The notes under the pieces: generated by a model
Databases searched by the model: none
Seen by the model: only the letters and a program-made list of their open reading frames with translations
What the model was told of the DNA's origin: nothing
DNA from: Bacillus sp. FJAT-45350
Lineage (GTDB): Bacteria > Bacillota > Bacilli > Bacillales > NISU01
Assembly (NCBI RefSeq): GCF_002335805.1
Contig: NZ_NISU01000002.1
Location: 200,838-264,837 of the forward strand
Length of the DNA: 64,000 nt
Direction of reading: 5' to 3'
Shown: piece by piece, positions 16,655 to 25,508 of the stretch
Layout: each line of letters opens with the position of its first letter
Numbering within the stretch: the stretch's first letter is position 1
Position numbers and translations under genes: made by a program

Positions 16655-17182
16655 TTGAAAACTGTAGGGAAGATCATTCAAAAGATTGATCATTTCATCA
16701 TGAAAGTGGAGGAATACATCTTAAGTTATGCTGTTATTTTAATAGCTGTTATGGTGGTTGGGAACGTGATTAGCCGAACGATTACAGGATCAAGTTGGAC
16801 ATTCTCCGCTGAAGTAAGCCGATTTGCAGTTATATTGGCAACGTTTATGGGGATTAGTTATGCAGCTAGAAAAGGCCGTCATATAAGTATGTCAGCACTA
16901 TTTGATACTGTTCCATTTAAATTTCGTAAGGTGCTCGCGATTGTTATTCCAGCCTTTACCTCAATTGTATTATTCTTTCTAACCTACTTAGCGTTCAAGT
17001 ATCTCATGTCTGTCTATAGTACGGGAAGAGTTACACCGGCTTTACAAGTTCCTGTGTACATTATGACACTCTTTGTCCCAGTTGGATTGTTCTTGGGTGG
17101 CTTACAGTTTGTTAGAAATATGTGGATTAACATTAAAGAAAAAGAAGTATATCTTGCTACTGAGAAAAAAGATTATTCATAG
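16655..17182 (+). CDS. dctQ: TRAP transporter small membrane subunit (DctQ)
   Basis: The 175-residue protein has four hydrophobic segments (about 24-45, 57-76, 90-113, 128-152), the topology of DctQ, which bridges binding protein and large permease in TRAP transporters. It starts at TTG with gggagg about 10 bases upstream. It is the first gene of dctQ-dctM-dctP; dctM follows after 33 bp. Confidence 0.9.
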   Translation: MKTVGKIIQKIDHFIMKVEEYILSYAVILIAVMVVGNVISRTITGSSWTFSAEVSRFAVILATFMGISYAARKGRHISMSALFDTVPFKFRKVLAIVIPAFTSIVLFFLTYLAFKYLMSVYSTGRVTPALQVPVYIMTLFVPVGLFLGGLQFVRNMWINIKEKEVYLATEKKDYS

Positions 17183-17215
17183 CATCTACTAAAATTTTAT
17201 AGAGAGGAACTAACT

Positions 17216-18490
17216 ATGGTAGCTACTTTATTAACGATTATGGTAGTTTTACTAGCATTAGGTTTTCCAATGATGATCCCGATGATTGTGGGACCATTGG
17301 TCTTAGTTATCTTCTTTTTTCCAAACTTAGACCCAATGCTATTAGTCCAACAAATGATGGAGGGCATTTCATCTTACTCTCTACTAGCTGTTCCTCTGTT
17401 TATCTTTGCAGCGGATATTATGACGACAGGGAAAACATCCAAGAGGCTATTAGATTTTGTTGGTGCGTTTGTTGGTCATGTTCGTGGGGGATATGCGATA
17501 ACGACAGCGGCAGCTTGTACGCTATTTGGGTCGATTTCTGGGTCAACGCAAGCGACAGTTGTTGCGATAGGGAAACCGATGCGACAGCGCTTGCTTTCGA
17601 TAGGGTACAAAGATTCGCACGCGATAGCGCTCATTATTAATGCTAGTGATGTTGCTCTATTGATTCCACCGAGTATAGGTATGATTATCTATGCTTTAGC
17701 GACAGGTACGTCCGTTGGTGATTTATTTATTGCAGGAATAGGACCTGGGCTACTGATTTTCTTGTTTTTTGCAATATACAGTTATATCTATGCGAAAATC
17801 CATAATATTCCGCTAGGTGAAAAGATAACATGGGGTACACGTCTTAATTTAACAAAAAAAGCCCTTCTACCGCTTGGGTTTCCAGTCATTATTATTGGTG
17901 GTATTTATACTGGTATATTTAGCCCGACTGAAGCGGCAGGTATATCGGTATTATATGCCTTAATCTTAGAAGTCTTTATATATCGTTCAATAAAAATCAC
18001 TGGGATTCCAAAGGTTGCTTTGTCTACTGGTTTGGTAACTTCGGCTGTATTTATTCTAGTATCAGCAGGGCAAGCATTCGCTTATGTTATTCAATATGCG
18101 AGAATTCCTCGTATGCTTTCTGAAGCAGTATTAGGCAGTGATCCAACGGCATTACAAATTTTAATTATTGTAGCTATTTTCTTCTTTATTGGTTGTATGT
18201 TTGTGGATCCAATCGTTGTTATTTTAATTTTAACGCCGATTTTTTATCCTATTGCAATGCAAGCCGGTGTAGACCCAGTACATCTAGGGGTAGTTATTGT
18301 GTTACAAGCAGCGCTTGGTTCAGCAACACCACCATTTGGCGTCGATATATTTACCGCCAGTGCGGTCTTCAATAAATCCTATTTGGATGTTATTAGAGGG
18401 ACACCGCCTTTTATTGTAATGTTATTGATTGTGTCGATTCTTGTTATCTTATTTGAAGATATTTCAACATTTTTACTTAGGTTTTTATAA
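17216..18490 (+). CDS. dctM: TRAP transporter large permease (DctM)
   Basis: This 424-residue, roughly 12-helix permease carries the DctM patterns SGSTQATVVAIG and ISPTEAAGISVLYAL (here FSPTEAAGISVLYAL). It uses a cation gradient, usually Na+, to import a carboxylate delivered by DctP. The substrate cannot be told from sequence. ATG 17216 has agaggaac upstream. Confidence 0.92.
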   Translation: MVATLLTIMVVLLALGFPMMIPMIVGPLVLVIFFFPNLDPMLLVQQMMEGISSYSLLAVPLFIFAADIMTTGKTSKRLLDFVGAFVGHVRGGYAITTAAACTLFGSISGSTQATVVAIGKPMRQRLLSIGYKDSHAIALIINASDVALLIPPSIGMIIYALATGTSVGDLFIAGIGPGLLIFLFFAIYSYIYAKIHNIPLGEKITWGTRLNLTKKALLPLGFPVIIIGGIYTGIFSPTEAAGISVLYALILEVFIYRSIKITGIPKVALSTGLVTSAVFILVSAGQAFAYVIQYARIPRMLSEAVLGSDPTALQILIIVAIFFFIGCMFVDPIVVILILTPIFYPIAMQAGVDPVHLGVVIVLQAALGSATPPFGVDIFTASAVFNKSYLDVIRGTPPFIVMLLIVSILVILFEDISTFLLRFL

Positions 18491-18607
18491 ACGTTGTTCA
18501 ATTTCAGATTGTCCAACATCTATAAGTCTTAAAATGGATTTGTTAGTTTCGAGGTTATTCAAATGAACAATCTCTTAACCACATAAAAAAATTGTAGGGG
18601 GAATTTG

Positions 18608-19696
18608 ATGTTTTTTAAAAAGAAATCAGCATTACTTAGTGTAGCATTAGGTTCAATGCTAGCATTAAGCGCTTGTGGTAGTGATGAAACAGCCGGTGGA
18701 TCAGATGGTGTAGATAGTGATCCTGGAGCAGACGCAGGTGGAGAAACTTACGATTGGAGATTTGTAACTGAAGAGTGGCCTGGTCAAGTTCAGTACGTCT
18801 ATGCTGAAAGATTTGCAGAGAAGTTGCATGAAAAATCTGATGGTCGTATTAATATCGACGTATTTGAGTTTGGTGGTTTAGGTAGTGAAGTTGACCAAGT
18901 TGAGATGCTACAAACTGGAGGAGTAGAGCTTGCAATCATTTCTCCTGGGTTTACGGGAACTTTAGTTCCTGAAGCTAATGTCTTCGCTCTTCAATTCTTA
19001 TTTACTGACGACTTACGCTTAAATCAAGACATACTTAACAGTAGTGAAGCGATTAATACACATTTAGCTGCGAAGTATGAAGAACAAAACATTTTACCAT
19101 TATCATTCTGGCATGAAGGTGCTATGCAATGGACGGGAAGTAATGAATTACGTTCACCTGAAGATTTCAATGGCTTCAAAATGAGAACACAAGAGTCTCC
19201 ATTTATTTTACGTTCATATGAGGCGTATGGAGCTGACCCAACACCATTATCTTGGGGAGAACTATACACTGGCTTAGACACCGGACTTGTTGACGGACAG
19301 GAAAACCCAATCTTCTTTATTGAAGATGCTAACTTTCATGAAGTACAAGATCATATGACGTTATCGAATCACAATATTTATGTAACAATGACAACAGTTA
19401 ACCCTGACTTCTTTAACGGTTTACCAGGAGATATTCAGGATATGATTTTAGAAACTGTTGAAGAAATGAGAGACGTAGCTTACGAGATTCAAGAAGAACA
19501 AAATGAGGCTTTACTTGCTTCAATTGAAAATGATACAGATAATCCAACAACTATCATTGAGTTAACAGAAGATGAAAGAAATGCATTTAGAGAAAGAGCA
19601 ATGCCAGTACGTGATTTCTTTGTGGATGAAGTTGGAGCAGATGGTCAAATGATACTTGAAATGCTACAAGCAGAAATTGAAGAAGCACAAAACTAA
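18608..19696 (+). CDS. dctP: TRAP transporter substrate-binding lipoprotein (DctP)
   Basis: The 362-residue protein has a lipoprotein signal (lipobox LSAC, Cys near residue 22) and the DctP fold. The segment GFKMRTQESP includes the conserved Arg that usually binds the substrate carboxylate, and LDTGLVDGQENP is a family motif. ATG 18608 has aggggg 6 bases upstream. It follows dctM after 117 bp, so it may have its own promoter for higher expression. The order Q-M-P differs from the common P-Q-M. Confidence 0.9.
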   Translation: MFFKKKSALLSVALGSMLALSACGSDETAGGSDGVDSDPGADAGGETYDWRFVTEEWPGQVQYVYAERFAEKLHEKSDGRINIDVFEFGGLGSEVDQVEMLQTGGVELAIISPGFTGTLVPEANVFALQFLFTDDLRLNQDILNSSEAINTHLAAKYEEQNILPLSFWHEGAMQWTGSNELRSPEDFNGFKMRTQESPFILRSYEAYGADPTPLSWGELYTGLDTGLVDGQENPIFFIEDANFHEVQDHMTLSNHNIYVTMTTVNPDFFNGLPGDIQDMILETVEEMRDVAYEIQEEQNEALLASIENDTDNPTTIIELTEDERNAFRERAMPVRDFFVDEVGADGQMILEMLQAEIEEAQN

Positions 19697-19709
19697 ACAA
19701 TTACCAAAA

Positions 19710-19748
19710 AAACACCTTGTATTCTAAATGAATGTAAGGTGTTTTTTT
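19710..19748 (+). terminator. Terminator of the TRAP operon
   Basis: ACACCTT pairs with AAGGTGT, with ATT/AAT inside, followed by seven T. Confidence 0.8.
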
Positions 19749-19880
19749 GGTTTTATTTAATCAGAAAGTTTCCTATATTAAAAAAATGATTAATTGACAA
19801 GAAAACTTTTTCATGATAGTTTATTAATGTTTTAGTGTATTAGCAATTTAATAAGATAAAGGATTTTAGGGGGATTTTAC

Positions 19881-21206
19881 ATGAATGCGGTACTTATTGC
19901 AGTAACGGTTATGCTTGTCTTAAGTCTAGTTCGTGTCCACGTTGTGCTTGCGTTAGTGATTGGAGCGCTTGTAGGTGGATTATTAGGCGGACTAGGAATT
20001 GAAACGACTATTGACGTCTTTACCAATGGTCTTGGAGGAAGTGCTTCTGTTGCACTAAGTTATGCAATGCTAGGTGGTTTCGCAGTTGCGATTGCTAAGA
20101 CTGGATTACCAGATTTAATGGTACAACTTGCTCTTCGTCTAGTTGGAAGAGAAGGTGATTCAAAGAAAAAAGCATTATCAAAGGTTCTTATATTTTTTGT
20201 TATTCTATTAATCTCTTGTTTCTCTCAAAATATTATTCCAATACACATCGCCTTTATTCCGATTTTAATTCCACCAATTCTAAAGGTGTTGAATGAATTA
20301 GGAATAGACCGTCGTGCAATGGCGACAATTATTACGTTTGGTTTAACAGCACCTTATATTTTATTACCTTTTGGTTTTGGGGCAATTTTTCATGATATTG
20401 TGGAGAGCAATATTGCTGAAAGTGGTCTTGTTATTGAAAGGGGAGATATTTTTACTGCGTTATTGCTTCCAACGGCAGGTTTGGTGTTTGGACTATTAGT
20501 TGCAGTATTCATCACGTACCGAAAACCGAGAAGTTATAATCAGATTGATATTTCTACAGAGGGTGAAAAATCTCAGTCATATAGCAAGATGTCAATTACG
20601 TTTTCTCTAGTTGCGATACTTATGTCATTAGTTGTTCAATTTCAAACGAATTCGATGATTATCTCGGCTTTATCTGGTATTGTTATTCTCTTTGTATACT
20701 TGATTATTACGAAGCAGTGGAGAGAATCGGATGTAGTCTTAACAGATGGGATGAAAATGATGGCCTTCATCGGTTTTGTTATGATTGCTGCCTCTGGATT
20801 TGCAGCTGTTATAAGAGAAACTGGGCATGTTGATTTGTTAGTAGAGCAATCGGTTGCAGTTATTGGAGACAATAGAGGCTTAGCTGCATTTCTAATGTTG
20901 CTCGTAGGTTTATTTATAACGATGGGAATTGGTTCTTCGTTTTCAACAATCCCGATTATAGCGACGCTCTTTGTTCCGTTAGGTCTAGCGGTTGGGTTTG
21001 GGCCATTATCGATTATTGCTCTAATTGGAACTGCTGGAGCATTAGGAGATGCAGGTGCGCCAGCTTCTGATAGTACACTAGGACCTACAGCAGGTTTAAA
21101 TGCTGACGGACAGCATGATCATATTTGGGATACGTGTGTACCGACATTTATTCACTTTAACATTCCGTTACTTGTATTTGGTTGGGTAGCGGCGATGATT
21201 CTATAA
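19881..21206 (+). CDS. yuiF: Na+/H+ antiporter family membrane protein (YuiF)
   Basis: This 441-residue protein has about 10-12 hydrophobic segments and matches YuiF of B. subtilis, a member of the Na+/H+ antiporter (ion transporter) superfamily. Family signs include PIHIAFIPILIPPIL and GDAGAPASDSTLGPTAGLNA near the C-terminus. The transported ligand, cation or amino acid, is uncertain. In B. subtilis it follows yuiE directly; here the TRAP operon is inserted. Confidence 0.85.
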   Translation: MNAVLIAVTVMLVLSLVRVHVVLALVIGALVGGLLGGLGIETTIDVFTNGLGGSASVALSYAMLGGFAVAIAKTGLPDLMVQLALRLVGREGDSKKKALSKVLIFFVILLISCFSQNIIPIHIAFIPILIPPILKVLNELGIDRRAMATIITFGLTAPYILLPFGFGAIFHDIVESNIAESGLVIERGDIFTALLLPTAGLVFGLLVAVFITYRKPRSYNQIDISTEGEKSQSYSKMSITFSLVAILMSLVVQFQTNSMIISALSGIVILFVYLIITKQWRESDVVLTDGMKMMAFIGFVMIAASGFAAVIRETGHVDLLVEQSVAVIGDNRGLAAFLMLLVGLFITMGIGSSFSTIPIIATLFVPLGLAVGFGPLSIIALIGTAGALGDAGAPASDSTLGPTAGLNADGQHDHIWDTCVPTFIHFNIPLLVFGWVAAMIL

Positions 21207-21221
21207 TAGGATAAGAAATGA

Positions 21222-21259
21222 TGCAGACTAATTATCCAGATTGGTCTGCTTTCTTTTTT
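21222..21259 (+). terminator. Terminator of yuiF
   Basis: GCAGAC...ATT pairs with AAT...GTCTGC and is followed by a T-rich run. Confidence 0.75.
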
Positions 21260-21287
21260 AAGGGAGTCCCCTCATAGTTACTATTAT

Positions 21288-21557
21288 TTATTTACCTTCT
21301 TTTATAATCTCTCTTGATTTTCGTTTAAGTCGTTTAAGTGAGTTTATAATGAGTTTTTTTAAATCCGTGCCATCCTTTACACGTTCATAGTTCATTTCAA
21401 AATCATATGCAGTACAGATATATTGCTCCCTATTATTGTCAGTGATTAGATAATCGCCAGGGTTCCCCTTAACTTCCCCTTCTATTGTTTCAAGTGTAAT
21501 CGTTCGGGTGATTTTCACTGCTTCGACGACAATTGGTTTTCTTCGATATCTAGCCAT
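21288..21557 (-). CDS. Small basic protein of a phage-like family, unknown function
   Basis: The 89-residue product starts MARYRRKPIVVEAVKI and contains GNPGDYLITDNNREQYI then FEMNYERV. This resembles small proteins of phages and bacteria with a PGDYLITG...Y...F...YE pattern. ATG 21557 has ggaggtg upstream; the longer frame from 21635 lacks a ribosome site. It has a strongly basic C-terminus. No other phage gene is near, so it may be a stray acquisition. Confidence 0.7.
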   Translation of the reverse strand: MARYRRKPIVVEAVKITRTITLETIEGEVKGNPGDYLITDNNREQYICTAYDFEMNYERVKDGTDLKKLIINSLKRLKRKSREIIKEGK

Positions 21558-21892
21558 ACTCTCCACCTCCTTTTGAAGTTGAGCCTTATCGTAGTCCACT
21601 ATTATTGTACTCAAGCGTTGTGAATGCCGTGACATAGTCGTACATGTTTGGGCAAAGGCGAATGTGGAGGTGGAGGTGGCTTAATGAGGGAACTGTCTCA
21701 AGTGTAGTGAATTCATGGGCAATGGCTCCGTACGATACTCGTCCTACGGTTAGTGGGCTTATCCATAGCAGGATTTGCAACGTGTGGAGCCATTACTTCT
21801 TCTTAAATACTCTATCTTGGACTTTTTCAGTGCTCTCTTGGAATACCTTCTTTCCTTCTCTTCAAAAGGTTATAGCTAGTAAAGAGACTTTT
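21558..21892. other. Non-coding stretch between two minus-strand genes
   Basis: No convincing gene is seen. The open frame 21644-21928 has no ribosome site and an implausible Trp/Ser-rich product. A short block, GGGCAATGGCTCCGTACG near 21718-21735, matches the 5' core of the structured repeat, but the rest of that element is not recognisable. Confidence 0.5.
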
Positions 21893-22297
21893 TTAGTGAA
21901 CGGTATTATTACTTACAGTAGGTTTTAATTGATTATAGAGCACTTCTGGTATTAAGGTTGTGTCTGTTTGTATATTTTCATGTTCGTATCCCTTATAAGA
22001 TAAAGCAGACTGACCGTTCAGAAATATATCTACTTTTAAAAGTTGTTCGTCGTTTGCACCCTTTGTTTCAAGCATGAACATAACTGGTCCAAACGAAAGT
22101 TGATATGTGTTAAATTGTAGACCTAATAGTATTTGTTTTGTATGCCTTGTGTTTTTATTTGCAATAATGAGGTGACTTAGTTCATTGAATGATATTTCTC
22201 TTTTTTCTTGATGTTCTTCTGAATGATGAAATAGGTCTGATATGTTGTGTGTAATTTTTTTAGAAATTGATTGTATTTGGTCGATAAAGTTATACAT
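21893..22297 (-). CDS. Hypothetical cytosolic protein
   Basis: This 134-residue protein has a good start (aaggaggcaact before the ATG). It has no signal peptide or membrane segment and is rich in His, Gln and Asn. I do not recognise a family. Divergent from the lipoprotein gene at 22477, it shares a 180-bp promoter region with it. Confidence 0.7.
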   Translation of the reverse strand: MYNFIDQIQSISKKITHNISDLFHHSEEHQEKREISFNELSHLIIANKNTRHTKQILLGLQFNTYQLSFGPVMFMLETKGANDEQLLKVDIFLNGQSALSYKGYEHENIQTDTTLIPEVLYNQLKPTVSNNTVH

Positions 22298-22476
22298 AGT
22301 TGCCTCCTTTACTTCTCCATTTAAAGTTTACCCACATTTAGGGAAAATTAATTGAAGTTATAATAAAAGTGCACGAGTTAAGAACTTTCTTGACAAAAAT
22401 AAACAATAACTTTGAAACTTTTTCTTATATAAAACGTCTATTATATTAAGAGTCAAATTTGTGAGAGGGCGGTGTC

Positions 22477-23097
22477 ATGTATAAAGGAGGATTAATTTTT
22501 CTAGTGTGTGCATTAGTGATGACGGGGTGTCAATCAAAAGAACAAGTGAACGAGCAGCAGGTATTGAATGACTTTTATCGTTTAGTTAGTTCAGTTAATG
22601 AGTTGTTTGGTCACTTTTCAATATCTGATGAGCACTACGTGAATGGCCAGTATCAAACTATTGAAGATGTAGCTGAGTTATTAGGGGAATGGGTAACTGA
22701 TGATGGTTTGGAAACAATAATTTCTCAAATTTTTGAAGAGGATGAGGGTAAACTTATCTATAAGGAAAGGTATCGAGAATACATCGAGGAATCGAATATA
22801 TTGACAATGTCTCCGAACAATACGAGAAATTATTATGAAGTCGTTAGAGAGACAATCCTAAACCCGGGTCTTCAGCTCGTGCCATTTTCTCAACTACTGA
22901 TTGTTGAAGATAACGATGAGGTTATATTAGCTGGAAGTCAATTGCCGGTTGTTTTTTATGAAGAAGAAATTTATCAACGTCAGGAACAGTATTTACGCTA
23001 TGGGTATCCTCCTAATGATGTACTATCAGTTACATTTTCCTTTAAGGAAGAGGATGGAATTTTTAAAATGGATAATTATGAAGTAAGTAAAGGATAG
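22477..23097 (+). CDS. Lipoprotein, unknown function
   Basis: The 206-residue product begins MYKGGLIFLVCALVMTGCQS, a lipoprotein signal with its lipid-bearing Cys at residue 18. The mature part is acidic, with no recognised domain. It is therefore likely anchored to the outer face of the membrane. gagaggg precedes the ATG, and a bidirectional terminator separates it from convergent bioY. Confidence 0.75.
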   Translation: MYKGGLIFLVCALVMTGCQSKEQVNEQQVLNDFYRLVSSVNELFGHFSISDEHYVNGQYQTIEDVAELLGEWVTDDGLETIISQIFEEDEGKLIYKERYREYIEESNILTMSPNNTRNYYEVVRETILNPGLQLVPFSQLLIVEDNDEVILAGSQLPVVFYEEEIYQRQEQYLRYGYPPNDVLSVTFSFKEEDGIFKMDNYEVSKG

Positions 23098-23100
23098 ATG

Positions 23101-23128
23101 AAAAAATCCGGGAAACCCGGATTTTTTG
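23101..23128. terminator. Bidirectional terminator between the lipoprotein gene and bioY
   Basis: A perfect stem AAAAAATCCGGG/CCCGGATTTTTT with an AAA loop serves both convergent genes. Confidence 0.9.
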
Positions 23129-23143
23129 TCTATCTTTATAATA

Positions 23144-23749
23144 TTAAGAAGCTACTTGGCTATTTGTTGTAATAGCTCCTCTTGATTTCTTAACAACCTT
23201 ATACACACGTTCAGATATAATTGCTGCAAAAATAGTTAGAATAAGATCCTTAATCCCAGGGGCAATCATCCAAGTCCATGCCATCCCATATGTGAAACCT
23301 TCTGGTGCTGCTGCGATTGTCTTGTATGCAAAGTACATGTAGTTTGTACCAAGTGCATATGTAACAAATAAACCTGCGAATGAGGCAATAAAGAATGTTG
23401 AAAGTGTTGGCTTATTACTGTTTTCGATGATTTTACCAGTCACATAGGCTACAAGTATAAATGATAGAAGGAATCCAAATGTAGGGCTGACGAAGGTAGA
23501 AAATCCACCGCTAAATCTAGCGAAAATTGGAGCCCCTACTAGACCGACCATTAAGTATACAATCATGGCAGTTGCTCCTAGACGACTACCTAGTAATGCA
23601 CCGGCTAAAATAGCGAAAAGGGCTTGTAAGGTTATTGGTACACCGCCAATAACTAAATATGTAGCAATGTTTGCTCCGATAGCCATTAATGCAACAAATA
23701 ATGGGATCATAACTAAATCGATTGTTTCGTATCGTTTCTTTGTCGACAT
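23144..23749 (-). CDS. bioY: Biotin ECF transporter substrate-binding subunit (BioY)
   Basis: This 201-residue membrane protein has about six hydrophobic segments and the BioY patterns YLVIGGVPITLQALFAILAG and GAPIFARFSGGFSTFVSP. It captures biotin and works with a shared ECF energising module encoded elsewhere. It corresponds to yuiG/bioYB, placed after yuiF in B. subtilis. A BirA-type operator overlaps its leader, so biotin repression is likely. Confidence 0.93.
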   Translation of the reverse strand: MSTKKRYETIDLVMIPLFVALMAIGANIATYLVIGGVPITLQALFAILAGALLGSRLGATAMIVYLMVGLVGAPIFARFSGGFSTFVSPTFGFLLSFILVAYVTGKIIENSNKPTLSTFFIASFAGLFVTYALGTNYMYFAYKTIAAAPEGFTYGMAWTWMIAPGIKDLILTIFAAIISERVYKVVKKSRGAITTNSQVAS

Positions 23750-23753
23750 ATTG

Positions 23754-23787
23754 AATGTTCACCTCTTATTATTATTTGGTTAACAAT
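23754..23787 (-). promoter_or_regulatory. BirA-type biotin operator in the bioY leader
   Basis: ATGTTCACC (23755-23763) and GGTTAACAA (23778-23786) form an inverted repeat with a 14-bp gap, close to the BirA operator TTGTAAACC-N15-GGTTTACAA. The gene-proximal half overlaps the bioY Shine-Dalgarno site (gaggtg). Confidence 0.75.
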
Positions 23788-23817
23788 ATAATAATGGAAC
23801 TAAAACTAGAATGTCAA
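23788..23817 (-). promoter_or_regulatory. bioY promoter
   Basis: On the minus strand TTGACA (23817-23812) and TATTAT (23793-23788) are separated by 18 bp, just upstream of the BirA operator. Confidence 0.65.
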
Positions 23818-23961
23818 CCTGTTATGGATAAAAGTTTACTAACATCTATAAAATTAAATAGTTTTTAATTGTATTAGGCACATAATTTGCATAAGGTAAT
23901 GATAGGATTCTAATATTGTTTTTAATTTATATGGGTATTTACTGAGAGAAGGGGGGAGTTT

Positions 23962-24387
23962 ATGATGAATCGACCAGCTGGATTCTGGATTCGCCTAGGT
24001 GCAATTATCCTAGATGGACTTATCTTAGCGATTGTTTTTATTCCTCTTGCAATCGTACTAGGTTTTAATTCGGACCAATCTGAAGTGTTTCAATCACTAG
24101 TTGAGCTAGTCTATAGTATTCTTTTACCAGTAACGTGGGTAGGGTATACGATTGGTAAACGGATATGCGGAGTGCGGATTGTGAAAGTAAACGGAGAAAA
24201 TGTTGGTATTGGTACGATGCTATTACGTGAGGTAGTAGGGCGCTTAGTTTATATTTTAACGTTAGGTATTGGAATTATCGTTAGTGCCTTTATGGTTGGT
24301 CTAAGGCAAGACAAACGAGCAATTCATGATCTAATTGCGGGAACTTATGTTACGTATGAAGCGCCGGAAGAGACGAACCCTTATTAA
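23962..24387 (+). CDS. RDD family membrane protein
   Basis: This 141-residue protein starts with the RDD signature (FWIRLGAIILDGLIL) and has three hydrophobic segments plus KRICGVRIVKVNG and DLIAGTYV, typical of RDD proteins. Their role is unclear; some relate to salt tolerance or membrane-protein maturation. aaggggggag precedes the ATG. Confidence 0.85.
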   Translation: MMNRPAGFWIRLGAIILDGLILAIVFIPLAIVLGFNSDQSEVFQSLVELVYSILLPVTWVGYTIGKRICGVRIVKVNGENVGIGTMLLREVVGRLVYILTLGIGIIVSAFMVGLRQDKRAIHDLIAGTYVTYEAPEETNPY

Positions 24388-24412
24388 TCGTCACAATGAT
24401 AACAAATAAGAA

Positions 24413-24456
24413 GAGAAGGTGCATCAATGGTTAAACATTTGATGCGTCTTTTTTTA
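24413..24456 (+). terminator. Terminator of the RDD gene
   Basis: GCATCAA pairs with TTGATGC around a short loop, followed by T-rich sequence. Confidence 0.65.
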
Positions 24457-24470
24457 TTTTAGTTGCACCA

Positions 24471-24490
24471 TTAATCAAACGTTTAATTAA
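24471..24490. promoter_or_regulatory. 20-bp palindromic operator candidate, copy 2
   Basis: TTAATCAAACGTTTAATTAA is the exact reverse complement of the site at 6692-6711. It lies 156 bp before degV. Confidence 0.5.
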
Positions 24491-24646
24491 ACTGAAATTA
24501 GGAATAGTAATAGTAAGATTTCGACTAGAAAAATGAGTAATCGACTTTTTCAACATTCCCTTAAAGAACTCTTTACATACAAGTTAATAAGGACTACGCT
24601 AGTTAATAAAGTGTTTTTTTAGCTATTAAAGCAAGGAGAAGATTAG

Positions 24647-25492
24647 ATGACGAAAAAAATTAAGATTGTTACAGATTCTACAGTTGACCTTCCGCAAGAA
24701 ATTATAAACCAATTTGGGATAACAGTTGTTCCTTTAACGATAACGATTGATGGAACATCTTATTTAGATCAAGTTGAGTTAGGCTCTCATGAATTTATCG
24801 CTAAATTAAAGGCGAGTAAAGAGTTACCGAAAACGTCTCAACCATCTGCGGGTTCTTTTGCGGAAGTATATGAGAAATTAGGTGAGGATGGAAGTGAAAT
24901 CCTTTCTATTCATATAACTGAAGGAATGAGTGGAACAGCATCGTCAGCAAGAGCGGCAGCTGAGATGGTTGAAGCTGATGTGACAGTTGTTAATTCACGT
25001 TTTATTTCTTTCGCCTGTGCATTTCAAGTATTAGAGGCAGCAAAAATGGCAGAGAACGGTAGTACAATGGAAGAGATAGTAGCTCGACTTGACGAAATTC
25101 GTTCCAACACTACCTTATATATTATGGTAGATACACTTGAGTATTTAATTAAAGGTGGACGAATTGGAAAAATGCAGGCGTTACTAGGCTCATTATTAAA
25201 GATTAAGCCGGTTGCAGCTATGCCTGATGGAGCGTTAGTATCTGCAACAAAAGTACGTACACATTCACAGCTTGTTAAATTCTATTTAAATCAATTACTG
25301 GAAGATGCAAAAGGCAAAACGATAAAAGGGATTGGTATTGCACATGCAGATTCCAAAGAGTTATCTGAAAAAATTAAAGCTGAAATAGAAGAGCAAACTG
25401 GATTTACTGAAACGATGATTGTAGATACAACACCGGTCATCAGTGCCCATGCAGGACCTGGTGCGGTTGCATTAATGTATTATGCAGAATAA
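24647..25492 (+). CDS. DegV family fatty-acid-binding protein
   Basis: The 281-residue protein has the DegV layout: KIVTDSTVDLP at the start, KTSQPSAGSF near residue 65, and SGTASSARAAAEMV. DegV/FakB proteins present fatty acids to a FakA kinase for phosphorylation and phospholipid synthesis. aaggag precedes the ATG. No fakA is nearby, so the partner is elsewhere. Confidence 0.9.
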   Translation: MTKKIKIVTDSTVDLPQEIINQFGITVVPLTITIDGTSYLDQVELGSHEFIAKLKASKELPKTSQPSAGSFAEVYEKLGEDGSEILSIHITEGMSGTASSARAAAEMVEADVTVVNSRFISFACAFQVLEAAKMAENGSTMEEIVARLDEIRSNTTLYIMVDTLEYLIKGGRIGKMQALLGSLLKIKPVAAMPDGALVSATKVRTHSQLVKFYLNQLLEDAKGKTIKGIGIAHADSKELSEKIKAEIEEQTGFTETMIVDTTPVISAHAGPGAVALMYYAE

Positions 25493-25508
25493 TAAGGAGA
25501 CGTTCTAA

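Noticed and set aside
21690-21800. Possible sixth copy of the structured repeat
   Set aside because: Only GGGCAATGGCTCCGTACG matches; the GCGCC block, GAAACCCA loop and stems are not found, and no co-oriented gene lies directly upstream.
21644-21928. 94-codon plus-strand frame
   Set aside because: No ribosome site, unnatural Trp/Ser-rich product, and it overlaps the end of a better minus-strand gene.
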